Positions 43,775 through 53,200 of a stretch of 64,000 bases of DNA are shown one piece after another. A program made the translations under genes and the position numbers. The DNA lies in assembly GCA_965276755.1 (NCBI GenBank), contig OZ255625.1:2046001-2110000 (forward strand), in the 5' to 3' direction. The stretch's first letter is position 1; each line of letters starts with the position of its first letter. The DNA is from CAJCIS01 sp965276755. Its GTDB lineage: Bacteria; Pseudomonadota; Alphaproteobacteria; Acetobacterales; Acetobacteraceae. The notes below the pieces were generated by a model. That model ran no database searches. It was not told the origin of the DNA and was given only the letters and a program-made list of their open reading frames with translations.

Positions 43775-44734
43775 ATGTCCAAGACAGCCATTCTCGCCGC
43801 GGTGCTCGTTGCGGCGTCACTGACAATCACCGCCGCCGGCGCGCAAACGCTGCAGCGGCAGGCATTGGCGCCCGGCGCCATCGCCCATTCCGCATCGCCC
43901 GCGCAAAGCCCGTTCGCCGCGCTGCGCGAGACCCTGTTCCACGGCGCGGCGCGCCAGGACGGTTCGGCCGGCACGCTGAGCTACCCGTTCGGCGTGGCCG
44001 TTGATGTCAGCGGCAACGTCTATGTCACGCAGATTTTCAGCGGGGTAAATGTCTATAACGTCAGACACGCCTTGGCCGCGTCTATCACGACGAACGTCTC
44101 CGAGCCGTCGGGCGTGGCGATCGGCTTTCAGGGCACCGTCTATGTCGCCAACGAGGGCACCAACGACATCACCGTCTATGCTCCCGGTTCGTACACCCAG
44201 ACGGGTACGATCACCGACCCGGCGTTGACGAATCCGATAAGCCTGTATGTCGATGCCGACGATACTGCCTGGGTGCTCGATGTGAACGGCTATACGCACG
44301 GCTACATGTCGGACGGCACGGTGCTGACGCCGACCTATAGCGGCGGCACAGTGCTTGGACCTTGGGGCTCCAATGTGACAGTGTGGGGCGTTCCCGATCC
44401 CAATGGCGGCTGGGACGAGAATTGGGAGGCGCGGTCCCAGGCGGTGCGGTTCAACCCCTTCTTCGGAAATGGCTTCTCCGGTACCGCCTATACCGGCGGC
44501 GAAGCGCAGGATCAGTTCGGCCAGCAATACGCAACCGACATCAACGGTAATCAGATCATCATCTGGTCGACTGACGGCGTCCGCCAGGTGGGCGCGATCC
44601 CCTTGCCGGCGACCGGTTATGGCGTGGCGGTGGATACGGCCCGGAACCGCGTTTATGTAGCGCTCACGACGCTGAACGAAGTTGCGTGCTATGCCACCAA
44701 GTATCCTTACAAATCCTGCGGATTGATCAAGTAG
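43775..44734 (+). CDS. Secreted beta-propeller (NHL/YncE-like) protein
   Basis: Protein of 319 aa with a signal peptide (ILAAVLVAASLTITAAGAQT). Repeated blades follow: LSYPFGVAVDVSGNVYVTQI, PSGVAIGFQGTVYVANEGTN, PISLYVDADDTAWVLDVNGY, GYGVAVDTARNRVYVALTTL. No enzyme motif is seen. ATG 43775 has CAGGAG upstream; a longer frame from 43685 lacks a signal peptide at its start. The ligand is unknown. Confidence 0.75.
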   Translation: MSKTAILAAVLVAASLTITAAGAQTLQRQALAPGAIAHSASPAQSPFAALRETLFHGAARQDGSAGTLSYPFGVAVDVSGNVYVTQIFSGVNVYNVRHALAASITTNVSEPSGVAIGFQGTVYVANEGTNDITVYAPGSYTQTGTITDPALTNPISLYVDADDTAWVLDVNGYTHGYMSDGTVLTPTYSGGTVLGPWGSNVTVWGVPDPNGGWDENWEARSQAVRFNPFFGNGFSGTAYTGGEAQDQFGQQYATDINGNQIIIWSTDGVRQVGAIPLPATGYGVAVDTARNRVYVALTTLNEVACYATKYPYKSCGLIK

Positions 44735-44741
44735 CGCAATC

Positions 44742-44808
44742 AGCGGAAGGCTGGGGGGCTGACGTATACGTCAGCCACATCTCCCCCGATCTTCACTTGC
44801 CTTCCGCT
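44742..44808. terminator. Family-1 variant hairpin between converging genes
   Basis: Outer stem AGCGGAAGGC/GCCTTCCGCT encloses the 20-base perfect palindrome GGCTGACGTATACGTCAGCC (44757-44776), next to the family's CACATCTCCCCC end. It sits between the converging propeller and agmatinase genes, so bidirectional termination is likely. The same palindrome recurs at 60263-60282. Confidence 0.75.
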
Positions 44809-45716
44809 GATGTGTTTTTCTCAAAGCTGGTGGAGATCAGCGAGATGTACTCCCAAACCATCGTGGCCGCAGCCAGCGCGGTGATCTCCGCCACGTCATA
44901 GGCGGGTGCCACCTCCACGACATCCATGCCGACAAAACGCAGGGCGGACAGCCGCCGCAAAATCGCCTGAGCCTGCCAGGAGGCCAGGCCGCCGATTTCG
45001 GGCGTGCCGGTGCCCGGCGCAAACGCCGGATCCAGCGCATCGATATCAAAACTCAAATAGGCAGGCGAAGCACCCACCACGTCGCGCACGCGCGCCGCGA
45101 CCGCCGCTGGTCCGCGCTCATGCACCTCCTGCGCACCCACAATCGTAAATCCGGCCGCCAGCGTCCAATCCCAAACTGCGCGAGACACAGGCGAGCGTAT
45201 GCCAACCATGATCGACCGCCGCGCATCGATCAGCCCCTCGTCCACCGCGTGCCAAAATGGCGAGCCATGCCCATATGCCTGGCCGAAACTATCCGGCCAC
45301 GTATCGACATGGGCATCGAACAGCAACAGCGCGGGAGGCTCCTTGCCACGCGCCGCGATCGCGCGCAGCAGCGCGAGCGTAATGCCGTGCTCGCCGCCCA
45401 GAGTAATCAGGTGTGTGCACGCGGCCGCCTGGGTTTGAATTAGCGCCAGACTGCGCGCGATATCGCCTAGCGCAATGGCAAAATCGCCGATGTCGCTGAT
45501 GCCCATGGCAGCCGGATCGACCCAGCTGTGCGGATGCGCGCCATCGACAAGCATGCGGCTCGCGTGGCGGATCGCCTGCGGCCCGAAGCGCGCGCCTGCC
45601 CTGTTGGTCGTGCCGATATCCAGCCCCACGCCGGCGATGCACATAGCGGCCGCCGGGTCTCGACCGGCAAAGCCCATAAAGCTGGGCGGCGTGGCAAAGG
45701 TCGGCACGCCGGTCAA
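44793..45716 (-). CDS. speB: Agmatinase/arginase-family ureohydrolase
   Basis: Binuclear manganese hydrolase of 307 aa. Metal ligands are seen in GGEHG, LLFDAHVDTWPD and LSFDIDALDPAFAPGTGTPE. VGLDIGTTNRAGARFGPQAI matches agmatinases, which release urea from agmatine to give putrescine. The apparent start is TTG 45716; ATG 45677 would cut off the N-terminal FATPPSFMGF typical of the family. The substrate is likely but not certain. Confidence 0.88.
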   Translation of the reverse strand: MTGVPTFATPPSFMGFAGRDPAAAMCIAGVGLDIGTTNRAGARFGPQAIRHASRMLVDGAHPHSWVDPAAMGISDIGDFAIALGDIARSLALIQTQAAACTHLITLGGEHGITLALLRAIAARGKEPPALLLFDAHVDTWPDSFGQAYGHGSPFWHAVDEGLIDARRSIMVGIRSPVSRAVWDWTLAAGFTIVGAQEVHERGPAAVAARVRDVVGASPAYLSFDIDALDPAFAPGTGTPEIGGLASWQAQAILRRLSALRFVGMDVVEVAPAYDVAEITALAAATMVWEYISLISTSFEKNTSAEGK

Positions 45717-45726
45717 ATGGGAGGGC

Positions 45727-46113
45727 CTATTTGCCGAAGCTGACGGGCGAGGCCCACCAGGCCGCCAGCATGATGCCGCCGGCCAGGCCCAGCATGCCGT
45801 GCAGGGCGATCAGCGCCGTAGGCGCGCCCCGGCGGCGCAGGTGGAAGCTGAGGATCGTTGCACCGCCGAGAAGGGCTATCAGGAGGAAGACGAAGCTGGT
45901 CCAGCCGAAGGCGCCCGCGCCCGTGTGCACGCCGCGAGCCGGGCCGCGCAGGGCGAGCAGCACCAGAACGACGCAGATGGCGCCGGCGCTGCCGTGGACG
46001 ATGCCGGTGATGGGAATGCGTTTAGGGGGCTCCTCGCGGATCAGATAGAGCGAGCCCAGCCACAGGCCGAGGCAGACGGTGAAGCCCATTGTGGCGATGG
46101 CGGCGATCAGCAT
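45727..46113 (-). CDS. Small four-helix membrane protein, unknown
   Basis: Protein of 128 aa with about four membrane segments (MLIAAIATMGFTVCLGLWLG, ICVVLVLLALRG, FGWTSFVFLLIALLGGATIL, HGMLGLAGGIMLAAWWA). No family was recognised. ATG 46113 has GAGGAAG upstream. The frame runs on to 46179, but that extension is repeat DNA. It is 10 bases upstream of the agmatinase start and probably co-transcribed. Confidence 0.7.
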   Translation of the reverse strand: MLIAAIATMGFTVCLGLWLGSLYLIREEPPKRIPITGIVHGSAGAICVVLVLLALRGPARGVHTGAGAFGWTSFVFLLIALLGGATILSFHLRRRGAPTALIALHGMLGLAGGIMLAAWWASPVSFGK

Positions 46114-46126
46114 GGTTGTTCGGCTT

Positions 46127-46189
46127 CCTCGTCTAAAATGATGACGGGGGGTTTGGGGGGACCGGCACGGTCCACCCAATCTTTCACTT
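46127..46189. repeat. Family-1 half element, hairpin variant ACCG/CGGT
   Basis: Right-arm copy with GGACCG-GCA-CGGTCC instead of ATG-GCA-CAT. It lies between two divergent genes. Confidence 0.87.
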
Positions 46190-46280
46190 GCCCGGCTATC
46201 TGGCCAGTGCAGAAAAGAATGTTGTCACCAGATGCGCCAAGTTGGCTAGCTTTGCGCGCTCTTGCACCACGGAGTCGCCC

Positions 46281-47558
46281 CTGCCCTTTCGTTTCGTCCA
46301 CGCGGCGGACATCCACTTGGATTCGCCGCTCCGCTCGCTCGCTCTGCGCGATCCCGCGCTGGCCGAACTCATCGGCAACGCGACGCGACGCGCTTTCGTT
46401 GCGATGGTGGATTTGTGCCTGGACGAACAGGTCGATGCGCTGCTGCTGTCGGGCGACCTCTATGATGGCGAGCAGACGTCGATGAAGACGGCGCGCTTCC
46501 TCGCCGACCAGATACGCAAGCTGCACGAGGCAGGAATCCGCGTTTTCATCATACGCGGCAATCACGATGCACTCTCGCGCATCACCAAAGAGCTGACCTT
46601 TCCCGAAGAGGTCACGATCTTTGGCGGTCGCGCCGGCGCCGTGGCCATCGAGCGCGAGCGCGGCGCACTGCCCGTTGTCGTTCACGGCATCAGCTTCACC
46701 CACCACCATGCGCCAGAAAGCCTGCTCCCGCGCTTCCGTCCACCCACCGAGGGTGCGATCAACATCGGCTTGCTGCATACGAGCCTGGGTGGCTCGCCGG
46801 TGCACGATCATTACGCGCCGTGCGATCTGGCGGATTTGCAAGCGAGCGGTTACCGCTACTGGGCGCTGGGCCACATCCATAAGCGCACCGCGGTTGAGGG
46901 TGCGGCGACCGTGGTCATGCCGGGCATGCCGCAGGGGCGAGACATCAACGAGGCCGGCGCGAAATCGGCCACGCTGGCCACTGTCATGGATGACGGCGCC
47001 ATTCTTATTGAGGAGCGGCTGACCAGCGTCGCACAATTCGAGCGTGTCAGCGTCGATCTGGCCGGTATCGAGGAGTGGCGGGACGTGGTGCGCGCGATGA
47101 GGCGCGCCCTGGAGCGGATGCGGCCGGCGATTGCGTCCGAACACCTGGTGGCGCGGCTGCACCTGACGGGCGCTACACCGCTGTTCTGGCGCCTGCGCCG
47201 GGACCACGATCTTTTGCAGACCGAGGCAGCCGACCAGGCGCAGGCGGTTGGCCGCAGCTGGATCGACAAGGTCGAGATCGATTGCGAGCCGCCCGGCGCG
47301 CGTCCCCAGGCCGGGGGGGAGGCCGATCCGCTGGAGGAATTGCGCCGCCTGATGGGCGAAGTGACGCAGGACGACGCCTATCGAAGCGAAATGGCCGCGA
47401 TTGCCGAGGAATTGCGCAAGCAATTGCCCGCGGAATGCCGCGCTGCCTTTGGCGCCGATGAAGCCGCCTTTGCAACCAAGGTGGCCGAGGCGGCACGGGA
47501 GGGCGTGGATGACGTGCTCGCGCGCCTGCGAACCGGCGCGGATGCGGAGCACGGCTGA
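46281..47558 (+). CDS. YhaO/SbcD-like DNA repair exonuclease
   Basis: Calcineurin-like phosphoesterase of about 425 aa: FRFVHAADIHLDSPL, LLLSGDLYDGEQTSM, IRGNHDALSRITKEL, HGISFTHHH and YWALGHIHKRTAV hold the metal ligands. Family sequence starts at 46281, where a CTG has GGAG 6 bases upstream. A TTG at 46188 would extend the frame into repeat-flanking DNA. It works with the large ATPase that follows, with one-base overlap (TGATG), like SbcC/SbcD or Rad50/Mre11. Broken or hairpin DNA ends are the probable substrate. Confidence 0.87.
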   Translation: MPFRFVHAADIHLDSPLRSLALRDPALAELIGNATRRAFVAMVDLCLDEQVDALLLSGDLYDGEQTSMKTARFLADQIRKLHEAGIRVFIIRGNHDALSRITKELTFPEEVTIFGGRAGAVAIERERGALPVVVHGISFTHHHAPESLLPRFRPPTEGAINIGLLHTSLGGSPVHDHYAPCDLADLQASGYRYWALGHIHKRTAVEGAATVVMPGMPQGRDINEAGAKSATLATVMDDGAILIEERLTSVAQFERVSVDLAGIEEWRDVVRAMRRALERMRPAIASEHLVARLHLTGATPLFWRLRRDHDLLQTEAADQAQAVGRSWIDKVEIDCEPPGARPQAGGEADPLEELRRLMGEVTQDDAYRSEMAAIAEELRKQLPAECRAAFGADEAAFATKVAEAAREGVDDVLARLRTGADAEHG

Positions 47559-50500
47559 TGCGGCTGCGCCGCCTGGACCTCACGCGCTACGGCAAGTTCA
47601 CCGACCGATCCATCGATTTCGGCGAACGGATCGAAGGCGCGCCCGATTTGCACATCGTTTATGGACCCAACGAGGCCGGCAAATCCACCGCCTTTGCCGC
47701 TTTCCTGGACCTGTTGTTTGGTATCGAGACGCAGAGCCGCTACGGCTTCCTGCACCCCTATTCGACCATGCGCATCGGCGCTTGCCTGGAGCTCTCCTGC
47801 GACACGCGCGAACTGGTAAGGATCAAGCGCCCGCTTGCCAGTTTGCGCAATTCCGCAGACGAGCCGGTGGCGGACGCCACCATTCTCGGCGATCTGAGCG
47901 GCCTTGATCGCAACGCCTACCGCATGATGTTTTCGCTCGATGACGACACGCTGGAGGCGGGTGGCAACGCCATCCTGGCCAGCCGCGGCGAACTTGGCCA
48001 ATTGCTGTTTTCCGCAAATGCGGGGCTTGCCGGTTTGGGCAAGATGCTGATCGATCTCAAAGCGGGCACCGATAAATTCACCAAGCCTAACGCCCGCAGC
48101 GGTGAACTTAGCGACTTGAAGGCCGAGTTGCTCAGGTTGAAGCAGTCACGCGATGATATCGATACGCTGGCCTCCGAGTATAACCGGCTCGCCGCAAACA
48201 GGGATTTGACCGCGTCGCAATATGAAGCGGCGCTGGACGCGCGCGCGGCCGTGCAAAGCCGGCTAGACCATGTGCAGCTTCTTCTGAACGCGCAACCGCG
48301 TATGGCAGCCCTTGGCGAACTTCATGCGCGCATGAGCAAACTGCCCGAGCTGCCGGACGCCCCGCCGGGATGGTTGGACGAGCTGCCCGCTCTGCAAGAC
48401 GATGAGACCAGGCACCGTGCGGAGGCCGAGCATGCCGGCGCGGAAGTCCAGCGCCTGAGGCAGGCGGTTGAGGCAATCAGTGTGGATGAGCGCGCACTGA
48501 CATGCGCCGGCCGGCTGGAGCGGCTGGCGGAACTGCGCGTCCGCGTCATCAGCGCCGAAATCGACCTGCCCGAGCGCCTCGGCGAACGCGCGCTCGCGCA
48601 AAGCCAGGCGCACGCCATCCTCCTGCGGCTGGGGCGCACGCAGGAAAGCGAGCCGGCGCGATTGTTGCTGAATGCGGCGCAATCGGCAGTGCTCAACACC
48701 CTGATTGTCAGCCGCTCCGGCGTTCAGGCCGATGTCTCTCTAGCAGCAAAGGAGCTCTCGGACGCGTTGGCGGAGCTGACAGAGGCGCGCCGCGCCTTGC
48801 ACGAGGCGGGGCAAGATCATGCGCGTGCGCCAATGGCGCCGGTCCGCGAGGCCATCGCGGCGCTCCAGCGCAGCGATCACGCCGTGCGCCTTCGCAGCGC
48901 CGCCATCGCCAAGACGCAGCACGCCGAAACCCTGGCCGCGCGATTGACGGCACTGACACCCTGGGCCGCGAGCGTTGCGGATCTGGCGGCAGCACCCGTG
49001 CCCGACGCCGCCACGCTGGAGGCCTGGTCGGTCTCCGCGCAGCAGAGCGCCGCTTCGATTCAACAGCGCCAGCACGATGTGGAACGCCACGAGGCCGAAT
49101 GCGCCCGGCGCGCCGCCGAGTGCGACGCCATCGGCCAGACGGCGGGTCTGCTGAGCGACAAGGAGGCGGCCGAGATACGTGCCGCGCGTGAGGCCGCCTG
49201 GGCCCAGCACCGCCGGGCCCTCGATGCGGCGACGGCGGATGCGTTCGAAGCGGCGCTGCGACGGGATGATATCGTCACCGGCGCGCGCGCCAGGCATGAA
49301 CGCGACCTGGCGCAATTGCACGCGGCGACTTGCGCGCTGGCAAATGAGCGCGCGGCGGGCGAGCGTGAAGCGGCGTTGCTGGGTGAGGCGATCGCCGCGC
49401 GTGATCGTCAAGCCGAGGCGCTGACCAGCCTCACGGCCGGCATCGGCATGACGCCGCCCGCTTTCCTGTCGGCGGCCTGGCTGCTGGGCTGGCTCGCCAG
49501 GCGCGAGAAGGCCTTGGAAAGCTGGGAACTGCTTCGGCAGGCCGAGCGCGACCAGGCCGCCGCAATCGCCGATGAAGCGGCACTGCGCCGCCGTTTGAGC
49601 GCCGCATTGGGGCCGCCAGTCGATCCCGACGCATCGTTGGACGAGCTTGCGAGGGCGGCGCAGGAGGGTCTGGACCAGCAGGCGCGCATCGATCAGCTGG
49701 TCCAAGCCGTTACGCGGGCCGAGCGGCAAGTGCGCAAGCGCGAGGCGGAAATGCAGAGAACCGCCCTTGCCGACAAAGCCTGGTTCGGCGCGTGGCGGCA
49801 AGCCTGCGCCGCCTGTTGGCTTGGCGAAGAAGCCGCGGACTGGCCGATCGAGGTTGTGCGCGAAATGCTCTCGGCCGCGGCCGAACTCGCCACCGTGCTG
49901 GCGGCCCAGAGGCTTGCCGTCAATCGGATCGCGCAGATGCAGGATGTCCAGGACGCCTTGAGGCGCGAGCTGGCCGTCATTGGTCCCGCCCTGGGCATCG
50001 AGCCCGGGCAGCAATCGGCACCCGATCTCGCTCAGGCGATCGTGGAGACCGTGACGCAGGCCACACGCGCAGCGCAGCAGAGGCAGAAATTGACGGATGA
50101 GCTCGCCCGCGCGCAGGAGGAGCTTTGCAGGGTAGAGGTTGAATCGCGGCACCATGCCGCGCGGGCGGGCGAGATGATGGACCTGATGCAGGCCAGCTCG
50201 CTGATCGAGTTGGCCGGCAGGCTGCACGATGCGGAATTGAAGGCCGATCTGCGCCGCCAGTCCGAACAGGCGGAACGCGACATCACCTCTATGTTGCACG
50301 CGGGGAGCCTGGCCGACGCACAAGCGATGCTGGCAACGCACGATGGGGCGGAACTGACCATCGAGGCGGCAAAGCTCGCCCCCCAACTAAAGGATTTTCA
50401 AGAGCGCACCAACACGCTCTTTGCCGCCAGCAAGGAGGCGGCGGACGCCATTGCCGCCGTGGGCGGCGACGATGCCGCCGCCATGATCGAGGCACGCCGG

Positions 50501-51019
50501 CGAACGATATTGCTGACCATCGAGGACAAGGCGCGCGGTTATCTGCGCCAGCGCCTCGGCATTGCGGCGGCCGAGCGCGCCTTGCGCGCCTATCGCGACC
50601 AGCACCGCAGCGCGATGATGCGCCAGGCCTCGGATGCGTTCAGGATCATCAGCCGCGGCGCCTATCGCGGCCTGGGCACGCAGCCGGATCGCGATGGCGC
50701 GGGCGAGGTGCTGATCGCCCTCGGCGCGGATGGCGGGTCCAAGCTGGCGGTGGATTTGTCCAAGGGGACGCGTTTTCAGCTTTATCTGGCGCTGCGGGCG
50801 GCGGGTTATCAGGAGTTTGCCAAGCTGCGGCCGCCTGTGCCGTTCATTGCCGACGACATCATGGAGACCTTCGACGATTTCCGCGCCGAGGAGACGTTGC
50901 GCGTGCTGGAAGGCATGGCCCGGCTTGGGCAGGTGATCTACCTGACGCACCACGACCATCTGCGTGCGATTGCGGAACGGACCACGCCCGGCGTCCGCAT
51001 CCACGAATTGGCTGCATAG
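47558..51019 (+). CDS. YhaN-like SMC/Rad50-type ATPase
   Basis: Protein of 1153 aa. Walker A YGPNEAGKSTAF is at residues 35-46. Very long Ala/Glu/Arg-rich coiled-coil arms follow (about 170-960), then the C-terminal half of the ATPase head with LSKGTRFQLYLALRAAGYQE (signature-like) and PFIADDIMETFDDFR (Walker B). The pairing with the exonuclease is conserved in the YhaO/YhaN group. No zinc-hook CxxC is evident in the middle of the coiled coil, unlike Rad50/SbcC. Confidence 0.87.
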   Translation: MRLRRLDLTRYGKFTDRSIDFGERIEGAPDLHIVYGPNEAGKSTAFAAFLDLLFGIETQSRYGFLHPYSTMRIGACLELSCDTRELVRIKRPLASLRNSADEPVADATILGDLSGLDRNAYRMMFSLDDDTLEAGGNAILASRGELGQLLFSANAGLAGLGKMLIDLKAGTDKFTKPNARSGELSDLKAELLRLKQSRDDIDTLASEYNRLAANRDLTASQYEAALDARAAVQSRLDHVQLLLNAQPRMAALGELHARMSKLPELPDAPPGWLDELPALQDDETRHRAEAEHAGAEVQRLRQAVEAISVDERALTCAGRLERLAELRVRVISAEIDLPERLGERALAQSQAHAILLRLGRTQESEPARLLLNAAQSAVLNTLIVSRSGVQADVSLAAKELSDALAELTEARRALHEAGQDHARAPMAPVREAIAALQRSDHAVRLRSAAIAKTQHAETLAARLTALTPWAASVADLAAAPVPDAATLEAWSVSAQQSAASIQQRQHDVERHEAECARRAAECDAIGQTAGLLSDKEAAEIRAAREAAWAQHRRALDAATADAFEAALRRDDIVTGARARHERDLAQLHAATCALANERAAGEREAALLGEAIAARDRQAEALTSLTAGIGMTPPAFLSAAWLLGWLARREKALESWELLRQAERDQAAAIADEAALRRRLSAALGPPVDPDASLDELARAAQEGLDQQARIDQLVQAVTRAERQVRKREAEMQRTALADKAWFGAWRQACAACWLGEEAADWPIEVVREMLSAAAELATVLAAQRLAVNRIAQMQDVQDALRRELAVIGPALGIEPGQQSAPDLAQAIVETVTQATRAAQQRQKLTDELARAQEELCRVEVESRHHAARAGEMMDLMQASSLIELAGRLHDAELKADLRRQSEQAERDITSMLHAGSLADAQAMLATHDGAELTIEAAKLAPQLKDFQERTNTLFAASKEAADAIAAVGGDDAAAMIEARRRTILLTIEDKARGYLRQRLGIAAAERALRAYRDQHRSAMMRQASDAFRIISRGAYRGLGTQPDRDGAGEVLIALGADGGSKLAVDLSKGTRFQLYLALRAAGYQEFAKLRPPVPFIADDIMETFDDFRAEETLRVLEGMARLGQVIYLTHHDHLRAIAERTTPGVRIHELAA

Positions 51020-51124
51020 CGCACGCGTCACGAATGGTGTGAGGGGGCGCCGAACCGCTGCCGCGTTTTGCCGTTGTGGGCAGCAGGGCGCCGGTCGGAG
51101 GCAGCCCGTGCCATGGAGCGTATC

Positions 51125-51298
51125 ATGCTGAGATGGGCCCTGTTCTTTTTCGTCGTTTCAATCGTTGCCGGCCTGTTCGGCTTTACCGGCATTTCCGCCG
51201 CGAGTGCCGGCATTGCGCGCATCTTGTTCTTCGTCTTCATCGTGGTGTTTTTGGTGTTCCTGGTCCTCGCTTTAGCCGCCGGCCGCGCCGTCCTATAG
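51125..51298 (+). CDS. DUF1328 (YtjA-like) small membrane protein
   Basis: Protein of 57 aa, MLRWALFFFVVSIVAGLFGF then TGISAASAGIARILFFVFIV, two membrane helices typical of this short stress-linked family of unknown function. ATG 51125 has GGAG 6 bases upstream and gives the family length; a longer frame from 51068 exists. The stop directly adjoins a family-1 repeat. Confidence 0.85.
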   Translation: MLRWALFFFVVSIVAGLFGFTGISAASAGIARILFFVFIVVFLVFLVLALAAGRAVL

Positions 51299-51346
51299 AT
51301 GACGGGGGGTTTGGGGGGGCAGGCACTGCTCCCCCAACCTTCCTTT
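51299..51346. repeat. Family-1 half element, hairpin variant CAG/CTG
   Basis: GACGGGGGGTTTGGGGGG followed by the hairpin GGGCAG-GCA-CTGCTCC and CCCAACC. It lies between the DUF1328 gene and the exporter gene. Confidence 0.88.
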
Positions 51347-51366
51347 TCTGCTAGAGGCCGCCCACC

Positions 51367-53127
51367 ATGGATGCGTCCTCTCCCGTTTTCGCCACGCTGA
51401 CCACACGTGCCCTGATGCGCCGCCTGTGGCGCGAGCATGTCCGCCACCACCGTTTCCAGCTCCTGCTCGTCCTTCTGCTGACCGCGCTGATGGCAGGCTT
51501 GTCTGCGCTCTACCCCTACGTCATCAAGCGTGCGGTCGACATGTTCGAGGCGCATGACCGGCGCATCCTCTACCAGATCCCGGCGATCGTCGTGATCGTC
51601 ACCACGGCCAAGGGCCTGGCGCAGTACGGCCAGACCGTCGTACTGCAGCGGCTGGTGCTGGTGGTAATCCGCGAGTTGCAGGAGCGCATGTTCGCCCATC
51701 TGGTCCAAGCCGACCTGGCGCGCCTGGAGCGCGAAGCACCGGCGGCACTGGCGGCGCGCTTCACGACCGATGCCACGACCGTGCGCGAGGCGATGATCCG
51801 CGCGATCAACGCGCTGGGCGATGCCATCACCGTGTTCGGCCTGGTGGTGACGATGTTCATCCTGGACTGGCAGTTCAGCCTGGTTGCCGCGGCGCTGTAT
51901 CCGCTGGCCGCGGTGCCGATCCAGCGCGTGGGCAAGCGCGTGCGCAAGGCCAGCGGCGGCATGCAGGAACGCATGGGCGAGACGGCCACGTTGCTGACCG
52001 AGAGTTTCGCGCAGGCGCGCACGGTGCGCGCCTATCGCCTCGAAGCTGCCGAGCGCGCGCGCGCCGGCGTGGCGTTCGAGAACCTGTTCCGGGCGCTGAA
52101 CCGCATGACACGCAATCGCGCGCGCGTGGACCCATTCCTGGAAATCCTGGGCGGTGCGGCGGTGGCTGCCGTGCTGGGCTTTGCCGGCTGGCGCGCGGCC
52201 AATGGCGGCAACACGCTGGGCAGCTTTACCGGCTTTGTCGCGGCATTGCTGGCCGCCTCGCGCCCGGTGCGCGCGCTGGGGCAGCTCAACGCGGCACTGC
52301 AGGAAGGGGGCGCGGGGTTGGGGCGCGTCTTCCACGTGATCGACGAGGAGGCGTGCATCATCGAGCGCCTCAACCCCCGCGCGCTGCCGCCGGGGCGCGG
52401 GCATCTGGTGTTCGACCGCGTCGGCTTTGTCTATCCCGACGGGCGGGAGGGTCTGCGGGGCCTCAGCTTCGAGGCGCAGCCGGGCCTGACCGTGGCCCTG
52501 GTCGGGCACTCGGGCGCGGGCAAATCCACGGCACTTGCGCTGATCCCGCGCCTGCACGATGCGACCAGCGGGGCGATCCTGCTCGATGGCGCCGATGTGC
52601 GGGACCTGCGCCTGACCGCTCTGCGTGACGCGCTAGCCTATGTCGGGCAGGACACGCTGCTGTTCGACGATACGGTGGCGGCCAACATCCAGATGGGCCG
52701 GCCGGATGCGCCCACGGCCGATGTGTGGCGCGCGGCCGAGGCGGCGGCCGCAGATGGTTTCATCAACGCGTTGCCGGAGGGGATGGCGACGCGCGTCGGC
52801 ACCAATGGCGGGCGGCTGTCGGGCGGGCAGCGCCAGCGTGTGGCGCTGGCGCGCGCGCTGCTGCGCAATCCGCGCGTGCTGCTGCTCGATGAGGCGACCA
52901 GCGCGTTGGACGCCGAAAGCGAGGCGCTGGTGCAGGAAGCGTTGGTGCGGCTGCGCGCGGGGCGCACGACGATTGTGGTGGCGCACCGGCTTTCCACGGT
53001 GCGGGACGCGGATTTGGTGGTGGCGATGGCGGACGGGGTTGCGGTGGAACAGGGCACGCATGCGGGGCTGATGGCGGCCGATGGGCTTTATGCGCGGCTG
53101 GTCCGGACGCAGGCCTTTGTAGAATAG
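51367..53127 (+). CDS. MsbA-like ABC exporter (fused permease and ATPase)
   Basis: Half-transporter of 586 aa. The N-terminal six-helix domain (LLLVLLLTALMAGLSALYPY, TEVMFILDWQ-type helices, VAAVLGFAGWRAANGGNTLG) is followed by the ATPase domain: Walker A VGHSGAGKSTALAL, Q-loop VGQDTLLFDDTVAANIQMG, signature LSGGQRQRVALARALLRNP, Walker B LLLDEATSALD and HRLSTVRDADL. It resembles MsbA and multidrug exporters. Given the lpt genes in the window, lipid A-core flipping is plausible but unproven. Confidence 0.87.
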   Translation: MDASSPVFATLTTRALMRRLWREHVRHHRFQLLLVLLLTALMAGLSALYPYVIKRAVDMFEAHDRRILYQIPAIVVIVTTAKGLAQYGQTVVLQRLVLVVIRELQERMFAHLVQADLARLEREAPAALAARFTTDATTVREAMIRAINALGDAITVFGLVVTMFILDWQFSLVAAALYPLAAVPIQRVGKRVRKASGGMQERMGETATLLTESFAQARTVRAYRLEAAERARAGVAFENLFRALNRMTRNRARVDPFLEILGGAAVAAVLGFAGWRAANGGNTLGSFTGFVAALLAASRPVRALGQLNAALQEGGAGLGRVFHVIDEEACIIERLNPRALPPGRGHLVFDRVGFVYPDGREGLRGLSFEAQPGLTVALVGHSGAGKSTALALIPRLHDATSGAILLDGADVRDLRLTALRDALAYVGQDTLLFDDTVAANIQMGRPDAPTADVWRAAEAAAADGFINALPEGMATRVGTNGGRLSGGQRQRVALARALLRNPRVLLLDEATSALDAESEALVQEALVRLRAGRTTIVVAHRLSTVRDADLVVAMADGVAVEQGTHAGLMAADGLYARLVRTQAFVE

Positions 53128-53165
53128 ATTGGGGGAGCAGTGCCTGCCCCCCCAAACCCTACCGC
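53128..53165. repeat. Family-1 half element after the exporter gene
   Basis: TTGGGGGAGCAGTGCCTGCC then CCCCCAAACC; the CAG/CTG stem surrounds TGC. A further fragment (CCCCCAAACCCCCCCGTCAC) lies at 53385-53404. Confidence 0.83.
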
Positions 53166-53200
53166 ATTCACACATCTTGCTTTGAAAAGACACAAGCCAA

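Noticed and set aside
46114..46179. N-terminal extension of the small membrane protein (MGGPCRSPQTPRHH)
   Set aside because: It is repeat-derived and a good Shine-Dalgarno supports the ATG at 46113; unlike in lptD, a normal start exists downstream.
48740..50386. Minus-strand open frame of 548 codons opposite the YhaN-like gene
   Set aside because: Shadow of a coiled-coil coding region in high-GC DNA; no domain features.
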